64,000 bases of DNA from Desertimonas flava (lineage in GTDB: Bacteria > Actinomycetota > Acidimicrobiia > Acidimicrobiales > Ilumatobacteraceae). Where the stretch lies: assembly GCF_003426815.1 (NCBI RefSeq), contig NZ_QKYK01000011.1, forward strand, positions 112,141 to 176,140, written 5' to 3'. Positions 1-8,123 of this stretch are shown in pieces. Numbering within the stretch: position 1 is the stretch's first letter; each line of letters begins with the position of its first letter. A program made the translations under genes and the position numbers. The notes beneath the pieces are model-generated. The model worked only from the letters and a program-made list of their open reading frames with translations. It was not told the DNA's origin and did no database searches.

Positions 1-487
1 TCGCGGCCAGCCCGTCGTCGAGGTAGTCGGCGGCGACGACGACACCGAGCCGCGTCGACGCGTCGGGCGACGCGGCCACGCGCACGCCGACGGCCGAGAG
101 CGCATCGACGACCGGCCCGGCGTCGGCACCGGCGAGGGCGTGCACCACCACCGTCGCCGTCTCCAGCGCGTCGCGCGACGCGGTGGGCGCGACGCCCATC
201 TTGTCCCACCACGCGGTGGCGGACGGGTCGTCGCCCGCGGGGTCCGAGGCGAGGTGTCCGGCCCGCTCGAGACGGCGAACGGCGGCCATCATCGGCGCCA
301 GCGCGAGCGCCGACGACGCGCCGGCGATGATCTCGTCGAGCGGCCGCGTGCCGTCCAGGAGGGGGAGCACGCCGTTCACGGCGCGGCCCTCGACCAGGTA
401 TGTGGCGTCCTCGGTGGCGAGGAACACCTTGTCGTCGTCGACCACGGCCACATCGAGATGGGCCTTGACCCGTGGCTGTCCGATCAT
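1..487 (-). CDS. TOMM precursor leader-peptide-binding protein, 3' part outside window
   Basis: The visible 162 residues start at an ATG (487-485) with MIGQPRVKAHLDVAVVDDDK and then a PLLDGTRPLDEII segment, followed by a helical stretch ending RRLERAGHLASD and then AWWDKMGV. This order matches the N-terminus of the leader-binding (E1-like/ocin-ThiF type) proteins of thiazole/oxazole-modified microcin clusters: a PqqD-like winged-helix leader-recognition region followed by a Trp-containing linker. In that family the protein holds the precursor leader and delivers it to a YcaO cyclodehydratase. The gene lies 108 bases downstream of a Cys-rich precursor on the same strand, which strongly supports the call. 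The C-terminal part and any YcaO gene lie beyond the left edge. No strong Shine-Dalgarno sequence is seen before the ATG. It could instead be a stand-alone RiPP recognition protein. Confidence 0.72.
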   Translation of the reverse strand, partial: MIGQPRVKAHLDVAVVDDDKVFLATEDATYLVEGRAVNGVLPLLDGTRPLDEIIAGASSALALAPMMAAVRRLERAGHLASDPAGDDPSATAWWDKMGVAPTASRDALETATVVVHALAGADAGPVVDALSAVGVRVAASPDASTRLGVVVAADYLDDGLAA

Positions 488-545
488 CGGACGCGATGAT
501 TCCGCCGCGCCGCGCGAGGCGCGAGGGGGCGGATCCGGAAACGTC

Positions 546-575
546 CCTCGCTCCCGCCGGCCGGCGGGAGCGAGG
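546..575. terminator. Perfect 30-bp palindrome between RiPP precursor and downstream gene
   Basis: The arms read CCTCGCTCCCGCCGG and its exact reverse complement, with no spacer. It lies 20 bases after the precursor stop and 58 bases before the next start on the minus strand. There is no T-tract after it. A stem at this position often acts as a partial terminator or RNA-stabilising element, so that a small precursor is made in excess over its enzymes. That role is inferred. Confidence 0.6.
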
Positions 576-595
576 CCCGAGTGGTCATCGACCGA

Positions 596-952
596 TCAGG
601 TGCAGGTGCAGCAGGGCGAGCAGCAGCAGCAGTAGGTGTCGCCACCGGCGACCGACTCGAGCTGCTCGTCCGACAGCTCCTCCGTCTCGACCTGCGGGAC
701 CTCGGGCACGAACAGCTGGACCGACCCGCTCTGCTTGCCGGCATCCCACAGCTCGACCTGCTCGTCGAGGCTGCCCTCGCCGCGGACCTCGGTGACGATG
801 CTGACCGTGGCGTCGCCGGCATCGAGTCCGTACTCAGCCAAAGTATCCTTCGGGTCCGACTTGAGGCGCTTCATAAAGTCCTCATCGGACCATGCGCTCG
901 TGAGTACTTTCGTGTAACCGCGCACAAATTGTGCCCGTTCAGCCGTATCCAT
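596..952 (-). CDS. RiPP precursor with nitrile-hydratase-like leader and Cys-rich core
   Basis: This encodes 118 residues from an ATG preceded by a good GGGAGG ribosome site. Residues 1-50 (YTKVLTSAWSDEDFMKRLKS, then DPKDTLAEYGL) resemble the nitrile-hydratase-alpha-like leader (NHLP) of TOMM and proteusin precursors. A linker with LFVPEVP and LSDEQLESVAGG follows, ending in a Gly-Gly typical of leader cleavage. The remaining core is DTYCCCCSPCCTCT: 14 residues with seven Cys, one Ser and three Thr, so 11 of 14 could be heterocyclised. It sits between a B12-type radical SAM gene (61 bases upstream) and a leader-binding protein gene. The expected product is a peptide dense in thiazole or thiazoline rings, possibly C-methylated. 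The chemistry is inferred; a metal-binding Cys-rich peptide cannot be ruled out. Confidence 0.85.
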   Translation of the reverse strand: MDTAERAQFVRGYTKVLTSAWSDEDFMKRLKSDPKDTLAEYGLDAGDATVSIVTEVRGEGSLDEQVELWDAGKQSGSVQLFVPEVPQVETEELSDEQLESVAGGDTYCCCCSPCCTCT

Positions 953-1013
953 CTGAATCCCTCCCCGACGGTTGTTTGGAGCATAGCCAATATGGCATAC
1001 CGCCAGGTAGAGG

Positions 1014-3041
1014 TCAAGCCGAAGCGGTTCCCGGCGCGGGGATTTTCTCCGCGACGCGGGCAAAGGCCTTGCGGGTCGCCGGTTTGACCGAGGCGAGATA
1101 ACCCCGCTTGTCCTTGCCGTAACACCACACGAGATGGTCGAGCCACGACGCGACGTTGGTCAGCGGCTTGCTCGTGCGATCGACCGACAACATCGTCCAG
1201 CGCTCCTCGACGACGGGGCGCTCGCCGCGCAGCACCGAGCGGTACGCGCCGTCGACGTCGTGCGTGGTGAGCACGACACGGTCGGTGGGCGGCGCAGGCT
1301 GCCGGAGGATCGCCGCATTGAGATCGAACAGCTCGCCGACGAAGAGCGGCGACTCGTCGATACCGCGAGCGGTGAGCACGCTCGTGACGAGACGCTCGGC
1401 CTCACGGTAGAACTCACCGAGCGTGCCGTCGAGCACCAGCCCGATGAGGGTGAACTGGTCCATCGGCCACCAGATGTTCCCGGCATCGCGACGGCTCAGG
1501 TATTCGATTCCGCCGCCTTGGATCGCGCTCGCATGATCGACCATCGCAGCGACCGCGGCGGCCACCGTCGGCGCCGACCGCGGATCGGCATCGATCAACC
1601 GGTCGACGAACTCGCGCAAGGGGATGTCGTGGCGCGCCGACAGGACCGCCAGCGGCACCTGGAGCACCCGGTCGAAGTAGACGAGGTCGGTGAGCCACGC
1701 GAAGACCTTCGCTCGCCGCCACGCCTCGGGGGCCATCGCGTCGGTGGCGACGACGATCGGCAGCCACTCGGGGATCTCGTCGATCTCGTCGACGGAGTGA
1801 TGGACGTTCAACATCTGTTGGCGGACCGTCTGCATCCCGAATCGGCGCTGATACTCCGGGTCGCCCATCTCGGCGTTGGGCAGGACCGAGCAGTTGTGGA
1901 ACTGCACGTGGTTGTGCTGACCCGTCGCCACGACGTGGGAGACGCCGTCGGCGAATTGGTCGTAGGACTCGCCCGGTAGCCCGAGGATGAGGTCGGTGTA
2001 GGTGTAGACACCGTCGGCCGCGAACCGGCGCTGGAGATCCTCGAACGCGCCCGACGAGATGTTGCGTCGCTTGATGTTGGTGAGCGTCTCGCGGTTGGCC
2101 GATTGGAGCGAGATCGTCACGCCGAGCGTGTTCAGCGATCCGGCGATGAGGGTTTGCACCTGATAGGCGCGCTCCCTGGCGTTCTTCGTGTTCTGCACCG
2201 ACAGCGAGAACGGGAAGCCGGTCCGCTGGCGCTGCTCCACCAGCGCCTGGGCGATGTCGAGATCGCGCGGGAGCATCCCGAAGTTGGCGTCGCAGCAGAA
2301 GACGAAGCCCACCCGATGGTCCCCCATCCAGTCGATCTCGCCCATCAGCCGGTCCATCCCGAAGCGGTACACCGATGACGCAGTGGCCGAGCCCCAGTCA
2401 CAGAACGTGCACGAGAACGGGCAGCCGCGGTTGGTCTCCCACGTCATGATCCACCCCGTCGTGGGGTGCTCGGCCATCACCTTGTCGAACACGCCGTCGA
2501 GGTAGGGCGACGGCAGCGTATCGAGGTCGCCGACGCGGTCGCGCTTGGCTGTCGACACGACGGCGCCGGTGGCGTCGAGGAAACTGACGGACGAGACCCG
2601 GCCCCAGTCACGGTCGGCCGACGCGTCGAGGATCTCGGTGAACGTGCGCTCGCCCTCGCCGTGGCAGACGACGTCGACGTCGGGATTCTCGCGCAGGAAC
2701 GGTTCGACGCGGTCGGGTACGTGCGGTCCGCCGCACACGATGATCGTGTCCGGCTCGACGGCACGCAGCTCGCGCACGATCGCCAGCGACAGCTCGGCGT
2801 TCCACACGTAGAGCGAGAAGGCGACGAGGTCGAACCCGCGCAGCCGCTCGACGGCCTCGGCGACCGGCATCCGCTTGAAGATCGGCATGGCGAACTCGTG
2901 ACGCTCGCGGGCGTGCTGCTCGGCGTGGGCCTGGAGCATGCCGACGGAGTACGGCAGCATGGCGAACTCGATCGGTGCGCCATCGGAGCCCGGCGCGGCC
3001 GACCACATCGTCATGGAGATCTGTACGAGGCCCACCTTCAC
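1014..3041 (-). CDS. Cobalamin-binding-domain radical SAM enzyme of the RiPP cluster
   Basis: This 675-residue protein starts at GTG 3041, chosen because the upstream extension is Arg-rich and unlike the family, whereas MKVGLVQISM fits a B12-binding fold. Residues 1-140 look like the Rossmann-like cobalamin-binding domain (CGGPH near 103-107, HGEGE near 128). The radical SAM cluster motif C-x3-C-x2-C is at C207, C211 and C214. The C-terminal 250 residues are an accessory domain ending near WCYGKDKRGYL. Such enzymes use a 4Fe-4S cluster, SAM and often cobalamin, commonly to methylate unactivated carbons. The precursor starts 61 bases downstream on the same strand, so a role in modifying it is likely. 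Ring formation or epimerisation are alternatives. No strong ribosome site precedes the GTG. Confidence 0.85.
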   Translation of the reverse strand: MKVGLVQISMTMWSAAPGSDGAPIEFAMLPYSVGMLQAHAEQHARERHEFAMPIFKRMPVAEAVERLRGFDLVAFSLYVWNAELSLAIVRELRAVEPDTIIVCGGPHVPDRVEPFLRENPDVDVVCHGEGERTFTEILDASADRDWGRVSSVSFLDATGAVVSTAKRDRVGDLDTLPSPYLDGVFDKVMAEHPTTGWIMTWETNRGCPFSCTFCDWGSATASSVYRFGMDRLMGEIDWMGDHRVGFVFCCDANFGMLPRDLDIAQALVEQRQRTGFPFSLSVQNTKNARERAYQVQTLIAGSLNTLGVTISLQSANRETLTNIKRRNISSGAFEDLQRRFAADGVYTYTDLILGLPGESYDQFADGVSHVVATGQHNHVQFHNCSVLPNAEMGDPEYQRRFGMQTVRQQMLNVHHSVDEIDEIPEWLPIVVATDAMAPEAWRRAKVFAWLTDLVYFDRVLQVPLAVLSARHDIPLREFVDRLIDADPRSAPTVAAAVAAMVDHASAIQGGGIEYLSRRDAGNIWWPMDQFTLIGLVLDGTLGEFYREAERLVTSVLTARGIDESPLFVGELFDLNAAILRQPAPPTDRVVLTTHDVDGAYRSVLRGERPVVEERWTMLSVDRTSKPLTNVASWLDHLVWCYGKDKRGYLASVKPATRKAFARVAEKIPAPGTASA

Positions 3042-3167
3042 GAGCGCGACAGTACGCCATCGCGCAAGGACAGCGATGCTGCACCGCGTCGCCAGGCGCG
3101 ACGAGACCGACCGGGAGTCGCCCGGACGTTCCGGCACTGCGGATGCGTCCCGCGCGACACTGACGTC
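3042..3167. promoter_or_regulatory. Divergent intergenic region of the RiPP genes
   Basis: These 126 bases separate the divergent starts of the radical SAM gene and the DUF6933/pRiA4b gene, so they should hold both promoters. I see no convincing -35/-10 pair or operator. Confidence 0.4.
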
Positions 3168-4295
3168 GTGCTCGTCGTTCGAGGAACAAAGAAGCTGCGC
3201 GACCGCATCAAGACGTCCGGGGTGGCGACCGACGTTGCGTCGACAACGGTGCTCGGGGACTGGTTCGCCACGGCGTTGTTCTGGAGGCCGCAGGTCGCCT
3301 TGCTGGTGAACCAGCGCACGTTCGTGCCGGTGTTCGTACCACTCGCTCCGGCTGCGACACTGCTCGACCGAGTCCCCGCGGCGATCGCCGCGGTGCTACA
3401 GCGGCTCGGAGCCGCCGAATCCTTCATCGGCGCCGAGCTCGACGCCATGCGCGAGACGCGGATCGCACCGACGAACGACCGCAGCGTGGTGGGCGTGATG
3501 AACGAGTTCGCGTTCCACGGCGAGCTCCGGTGGCACGACGGCATCGGCTCGCTCGAGGATCTCGCCGTCGACCTGGCCGGCATGCCGCTCGGTCCGCTCC
3601 GCAACAGGAGCGGTTTCCCCGACCGCGAGCTCGCCGTCGTCCTCGGGATCGAAGACTCTGCCGGCCGGCAACTCCTGCGGGTGGTTGGTCCCGCATCGAC
3701 CCCCGCGACAGCGACGTCGCGAGTGTTCCAGCTGAAGGTGACGCTCAAGGGCACCAAGCCACCGATCTGGCGGCGCGTGCTCGTCGAGTCGTCAGCGACG
3801 CTCGATCAGTTGCACGAGGTGATCCAGGCCGCCTTCGGTTGGTGGAACTACCACCTCTACGAGTTCGAGGTCGGCCGCTCCCGGTACGGCGTCCCCGACC
3901 CCGACGGCTTCGACGTCGGACCACCCACCCGTGACGCCCACGAGACACGGCTCGACCAGGTGGGCGGCGTCGGCTCGTCGATTGCCTACACCTACGACTT
4001 CGGCGACAACTGGGAGCACACGATCATCGTCGAGAAGGTCCTCGACACGTCACCCGTCGTCTCACTGCCGGCCTGTACCGGCGGCCGCCGCGCCGGCCCA
4101 CCCGAGGACTGCGGTGGCGTGTGGGGCTACGAAGCCCTGCTCGCGGTCCTCGCCGATCCGTCGCATCCCCTGCATGCCGAGCGGGCCGAGTGGGCGAGCG
4201 CGTGGGGAGGCGCCGGCCTCGATCCCGATGCCTTCGATCCGAGCGACTTCGCCGACAACCTCCAGTCACTCCAGCTCGCGCGCTTCGACGACTGA
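3168..4295 (+). CDS. DUF6933 plus plasmid pRiA4b ORF-3-like fusion protein
   Basis: The protein has 375 residues from GTG 3168. Its N-terminal 170 residues begin MLVVRGTKKLRDRI and match the DUF6933 pattern (VRxTKKL, then LGDWFA and LLVNQRTFVPVFV). Residues from about 187 (FQLKVTLKGTKPPIWRRVLV) through the aromatic GWWNYHLYEF, YTYDFGDNWEH and WGYEALL motifs match the pRiA4b ORF-3 family (PF07929). Neither family has a firmly established biochemical role, though the latter is widespread on chromosomes and plasmids. The start is uncertain because no clear ribosome site precedes it; the frame remains open upstream. Its last 30 bases overlap the convergent aldo/keto reductase gene. Confidence 0.82.
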   Translation: MLVVRGTKKLRDRIKTSGVATDVASTTVLGDWFATALFWRPQVALLVNQRTFVPVFVPLAPAATLLDRVPAAIAAVLQRLGAAESFIGAELDAMRETRIAPTNDRSVVGVMNEFAFHGELRWHDGIGSLEDLAVDLAGMPLGPLRNRSGFPDRELAVVLGIEDSAGRQLLRVVGPASTPATATSRVFQLKVTLKGTKPPIWRRVLVESSATLDQLHEVIQAAFGWWNYHLYEFEVGRSRYGVPDPDGFDVGPPTRDAHETRLDQVGGVGSSIAYTYDFGDNWEHTIIVEKVLDTSPVVSLPACTGGRRAGPPEDCGGVWGYEALLAVLADPSHPLHAERAEWASAWGGAGLDPDAFDPSDFADNLQSLQLARFDD

Positions 4296-5243
4296 TCTCT
4301 CGTCGAAGAGGGCACGGATGGTCGCGACGTGCTCCGCGGAGAGACGTGGGTCGGTGACCGCCGAGACGTTCGCGGCGATGTGAGCCGGGGTCATCATCGA
4401 CGGGACCGCCACGCTGACACCGGTGTCGGTGAGTGCCATGCCGAGCACGACCTCGGCGAGCGTCCGGTCGTCGGGCTCGGTGAGCAGCGTCTGCACATCG
4501 GCCGGTAGATGCGGGGCCAGCGTCTTCAGCACCGAGCGCGTCCGGGCAAGGCCGTCCACTCCACCGAACAGGTGGTTGGCGATGAACAGGCGGTCCGACG
4601 ATCGCGCCACCCGGAGAGCCTGCTGGTTGAAGGGATTCACGTTGGTCTGGACGACCTGCATCCGCTGAAACGTCTCATCGTCGTGGTCGATGAGGTCGGC
4701 GGGGCCGGAGAATCCCGTCGCCCGCACCAGGCCGTCGTCGACCAAGGCCGCCAACTCTGCCCTCAACGCGTCGTCCTCGATGGCTTCGGGGGTAGGCCCG
4801 TGCAGCAGCAAGACGTCGATGTAGTCCGCGCGCAGCGCCCTCAAGCTGGCCTCGACGGACGGCCGCACGAGCGACGCCGCGAAGGCAGGGGGTGAGTGTG
4901 AGGCAGCAACCCGCCGAACCGCCGAACGGGCCCGAGGAACCAGCCTCAACAGCGCGCGCACTGCCGGCTTGAAGGCGGTCAGCCGGTGCGCGGCGGGTCG
5001 CGGTGCCTGACCGAACTTGGTGACCACCAACGCTTGCTCCCGCCGGCCGGACAGAAAAGTCCCCAGCAGCGCCTCGGCCTCGCCGAAACCGTAGGACGGC
5101 GCGACGTCGAACACGGTCACCCCGTGATCCCACGCCTGCCCCATCGCTCGCAACGAGTCCGCTCGGCCGACCCGCCCGAGCATCGACCCGCAGCCGAACC
5201 CCAGCACCGATCCGGTCAACCCCGCCCACGTGAAGTACCGCAT
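4266..5243 (-). CDS. Aldo/keto reductase family oxidoreductase
   Basis: This encodes 325 residues from ATG 5243 (MRYFTWAGL). The family pattern is clear: LGFGCGSMLG near the start, FDVAPSYGFGEAE with the catalytic Asp and Tyr, VVTKFG with the Lys, DVLLLHGP with the His, and a late segment of the type that contacts the nicotinamide. It should be a soluble NAD(P)H-dependent TIM-barrel reductase of small carbonyls; the substrate cannot be told. It stands alone on the minus strand and its 3' end overlaps the convergent DUF6933/pRiA4b gene by 30 bases, so converging transcripts may interfere. An upstream in-frame extension to 5396 is low-complexity Pro/Arg and is rejected. Confidence 0.88.
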   Translation of the reverse strand: MRYFTWAGLTGSVLGFGCGSMLGRVGRADSLRAMGQAWDHGVTVFDVAPSYGFGEAEALLGTFLSGRREQALVVTKFGQAPRPAAHRLTAFKPAVRALLRLVPRARSAVRRVAASHSPPAFAASLVRPSVEASLRALRADYIDVLLLHGPTPEAIEDDALRAELAALVDDGLVRATGFSGPADLIDHDDETFQRMQVVQTNVNPFNQQALRVARSSDRLFIANHLFGGVDGLARTRSVLKTLAPHLPADVQTLLTEPDDRTLAEVVLGMALTDTGVSVAVPSMMTPAHIAANVSAVTDPRLSAEHVATIRALFDERSVVEARELE

Positions 5244-5465
5244 CTGAACCCCCACGGTTCGTCCCGCCAACCGAACATTCGCAGCACCGGAATACCCCAA
5301 CACCCGCGTGCTCAGACCGTAACTCACCCGCCACGTCAGAAGGGGCGGGCGGGGGCGGGCGGGTCGGGGCGGCGGGTGAGTCCGGCCGCGATCCACTCGG
5401 CAGGTATGTCCTTGGCGCGACGCGTCATTGCTGTGAAGATTGTCGGACCGGACAAAGGAGGGCGC

Positions 5466-6278
5466 ATGGCCACGGTCTCACGCGCGGACGGGACGACGCT
5501 GCACTATGAAGTCGTCGGCGACGGGAATGCTCTTGTCCTGGTCCATGGCTCGTGGGGCGACTCGACGGGGTGGGCCTTCGTCGTTCCGGGTCTGGCTGAG
5601 TCCTTTCGTGTGGTGACGTACGATCGGTGCGGACACGGGGCAAGCGGCGGACCGCCGGCCGACGGCACGGTTCACGACGACGTTGCTGATCTGGCGGCGT
5701 TGATCGAACACCTCGATCTCGGGCCGGCGCACGTGTGCGGCAACTCGTACGGCACGAACATCGCCCTGCGCCTCGCGATCGAGCGGCCCGAGCTCGTTCG
5801 GCGGCTCGCCGGGCACGAGCCTCCCCTGCTCGGTCTCCTCCGGGGTCGAGCCGAGCACGCTGCCGCGCACGATGAGGCGCGCGCATCGTTGGACGCGGTC
5901 CGCCAGCACCTTGAAGCGGGCGACAACGCTCGTGGGGCGGAGCTGTTCGTCGAAGACGTGGCGATCGGCAAAGGAATGTGGGCCCTCCTCCCGACGGAGA
6001 TGCACGACGTGTTCACGGCCAACGGACCGACGTTCCTTGGTGAGCTCCGTGATCCCGATGCGCTCACGATCGATCTCGACGCTCTGGTCGCCATCCCCAT
6101 GCCGCTGTTGCTGACCGACGGGGACGCCAGCCCGCCGATGTTCGCTCCGATCATGGCTTGCCTCACGGCGTCGCTGCCCGGCGCCCGGCGCCACACTTTC
6201 GCGGGCGCCGGCCACGTGCCCCAGCTGACGCACCCCGACGAGTACGTCTCGACCATCACAGACTTCCTCACGGCCTGA
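5466..6278 (+). CDS. Alpha/beta hydrolase
   Basis: The 270-residue protein starts at ATG 5466, eight bases after a strong AAGGAGG. The oxyanion segment is LVLVHGSWGDSTGW near residue 23, the nucleophile elbow is CGNSYG with Ser94, and the late GAGHVPQ supplies the catalytic His. It lacks a signal peptide, so it should be a cytoplasmic serine hydrolase acting on esters or related small molecules. It is the first of two hydrolases and an MBL enzyme that follow one another on the plus strand and may be co-transcribed, although the 147-base gap to the next gene leaves room for a separate promoter. The substrate is unknown. Confidence 0.88.
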   Translation: MATVSRADGTTLHYEVVGDGNALVLVHGSWGDSTGWAFVVPGLAESFRVVTYDRCGHGASGGPPADGTVHDDVADLAALIEHLDLGPAHVCGNSYGTNIALRLAIERPELVRRLAGHEPPLLGLLRGRAEHAAAHDEARASLDAVRQHLEAGDNARGAELFVEDVAIGKGMWALLPTEMHDVFTANGPTFLGELRDPDALTIDLDALVAIPMPLLLTDGDASPPMFAPIMACLTASLPGARRHTFAGAGHVPQLTHPDEYVSTITDFLTA

Positions 6279-6425
6279 TCTCAGATCGAGCGCCGCGCGG
6301 TGGTGGGACTGCGCGAAGAGTCCGGCCCGCGCCAACTACGCGGATCGCGGGATTCGCACGCGGGCGCTCGGCACGAGGATTCGGATGGTGGCGTCATCGG
6401 GACGCCCGACCGAAAGGATCGATTC

Positions 6426-7244
6426 GTGACCGAGACGCAACCCGACACCATCGTGCTGATCCATGGCTTCTGGGTGACCCCTCGAAGCTGGGAGGGCTGG
6501 ATCGGACACTACGAGCAGAAGGGCTACCGCGTCCTGGCCCCGGCCTACCCGGGCTTCGAGGTGGAGGTCGACGCTCTCAACGCCGATCCCACGCCGATCG
6601 AACAGGTCACGATCCCGGCGATCGTGGAGAAGATCGAAGGCATCATCGACCCCCTCGACTCGCCACCGATCATCATCGGTCACTCGGCTGGTGGCGCGAT
6701 CACGCAGATCCTGCTCGACCGCGGGCGTGGAGCGGTCGGCGTGGCCATGAACTCGGCGCCGACCGAAGGCGTGAAGGTCGCACCCTTGTCGCAGCTCAAG
6801 TCGACGTTCCCCGTGTTCAAGAATCCGGCCAACCGCCACCGCGCCGTCGGGCTCAGCTTCGAGCAATGGCGGTACGCGTTCACCAACACGTTCGAAGAAG
6901 ATGAGGCTCGCCGTCTGTACGAGCGCTACCACATCCCGGCCCCGGGCGGCATCGTGTGGGGTGGCGTGCTCGCCAACCTCACGCCCGGCCACCAGGACGT
7001 GTGGGTCGACTACAAGAACGACGCCCGCCCGCCGCTCCTGTTCGTCTCGGGTTCCGAGGACCACATCATGCCGCCCAAGGTCCAGCGCTCGAACGCCCGC
7101 CACTACAAGTCGGACACGATCACCGAGATCCGCGAATACGAGGGGTACGCCCACCTGCTGCCGGCCCAGGACGGTTGGCAGGAGATTGCCGACGACGTGC
7201 TCGACTGGGCGGTCCAGCACGTCGGGTCGTCCGCAGCCGCATGA
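6426..7244 (+). CDS. Alpha/beta hydrolase
   Basis: This encodes 272 residues from GTG 6426, with AAGG 10 bases upstream. IVLIHGFWVTPRSWEGW is the N-terminal oxyanion segment, GHSAGG with Ser87 is the nucleophile elbow, SGSEDHIMP carries the acid and YEGYAHLL the His. The pattern resembles actinobacterial alpha/beta hydrolases in the lipase/esterase range. Its stop overlaps the start of the MBL-fold gene by four bases (ATGA), so the two are translationally coupled and probably act on the same compound class. No signal peptide is present. The substrate is unknown. Confidence 0.88.
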   Translation: MTETQPDTIVLIHGFWVTPRSWEGWIGHYEQKGYRVLAPAYPGFEVEVDALNADPTPIEQVTIPAIVEKIEGIIDPLDSPPIIIGHSAGGAITQILLDRGRGAVGVAMNSAPTEGVKVAPLSQLKSTFPVFKNPANRHRAVGLSFEQWRYAFTNTFEEDEARRLYERYHIPAPGGIVWGGVLANLTPGHQDVWVDYKNDARPPLLFVSGSEDHIMPPKVQRSNARHYKSDTITEIREYEGYAHLLPAQDGWQEIADDVLDWAVQHVGSSAAA

Positions 7245-8053
7245 GCGACCTGGCCCTGACCCACATCGGTGGGCCGACGCTCCTCATCGAGGTCGCCGGG
7301 TGGCGCATCCTCACCGATCCCACCTTCGATCCGCCAGGACACCGCTACCACTTCGGGTGGGGCACGGCGTCGACCAAGACGACCGGACCGGCCGCTACAA
7401 CGGCCGACATCGGACCGGTCGACGCCGTGCTGCTCACCCACGATCATCACGCCGACAACCTCGACCGGACCGGCCGCGACGTGCTGCGCCAGGCCGACAT
7501 CGTGCTGACCACGACGTCCGGTGCCCGGCGGCTCGGCGGTTCGGCGCGGGGCCTCGCCAACTGGGAGACGACCACGTTGTCCCGAGCGGGTCGTCCGTCG
7601 CTCGGCGTGACGGCGACCCCGTGCCGGCACGGTCCTCCCCTCAGCCGGCCGATCGTGGGCGACGTCGTGGGGTTCGCGATCACGAGCGCAGCACAGCCCG
7701 ACGGCGCGTTGTGGATCTCCGGCGACACGGTGCTGTTCGACGGCTTGGAAGAGGTCGTGGAACGAGTGCGGGTCGACGTCGCCGTGCTGCATCTCGGTGG
7801 TGTCCGGTTCCCGATCTCGGGGCCACTGCGCTACACGATGACCGCCGACGACGGGCTCGAGCTGTGCCGACGACTGCAACCTCGCCTCGCGGTCCCCGTC
7901 CACTACGAGGGATGGTCCCACTTCAAGGACCCAGCGACGGCGCTGCACACGCCGGGCGGGGCACCCGACTCGTTCGACTACACCGTCCTGCCGATCGGCG
8001 AGCGAACGTCGATCGGCCGTCTTGGCACGGAGCCCTCCGCCGGCGGCGGCTGA
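7241..8053 (+). CDS. MBL-fold metallo-hydrolase (UlaG/NAPE-PLD-like)
   Basis: The 270-residue protein starts at ATG 7241, overlapping the previous stop. LTHDHHADNLD at residues 65-75 is the metal-binding loop in the HDHHxDN form seen in a large MBL subgroup, where it holds one or two Zn ions. Later metal ligands are plausible at CRHG, SGDT (WISGDTVLF) and PVHYEGWSHF. These enzymes hydrolyse lactone, phosphodiester or other bonds. The coupling to an alpha/beta hydrolase suggests successive steps on one substrate. It is cytoplasmic and no signal peptide is seen. Confidence 0.87.
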   Translation: MSDLALTHIGGPTLLIEVAGWRILTDPTFDPPGHRYHFGWGTASTKTTGPAATTADIGPVDAVLLTHDHHADNLDRTGRDVLRQADIVLTTTSGARRLGGSARGLANWETTTLSRAGRPSLGVTATPCRHGPPLSRPIVGDVVGFAITSAAQPDGALWISGDTVLFDGLEEVVERVRVDVAVLHLGGVRFPISGPLRYTMTADDGLELCRRLQPRLAVPVHYEGWSHFKDPATALHTPGGAPDSFDYTVLPIGERTSIGRLGTEPSAGGG

Positions 8054-8123
8054 CGGCAACCGCCATCTCCGGCGCCATCCTGCGAATCGAGCGGCCTCGG
8101 AGCAGCAGCAGTAACGTCCGGCC

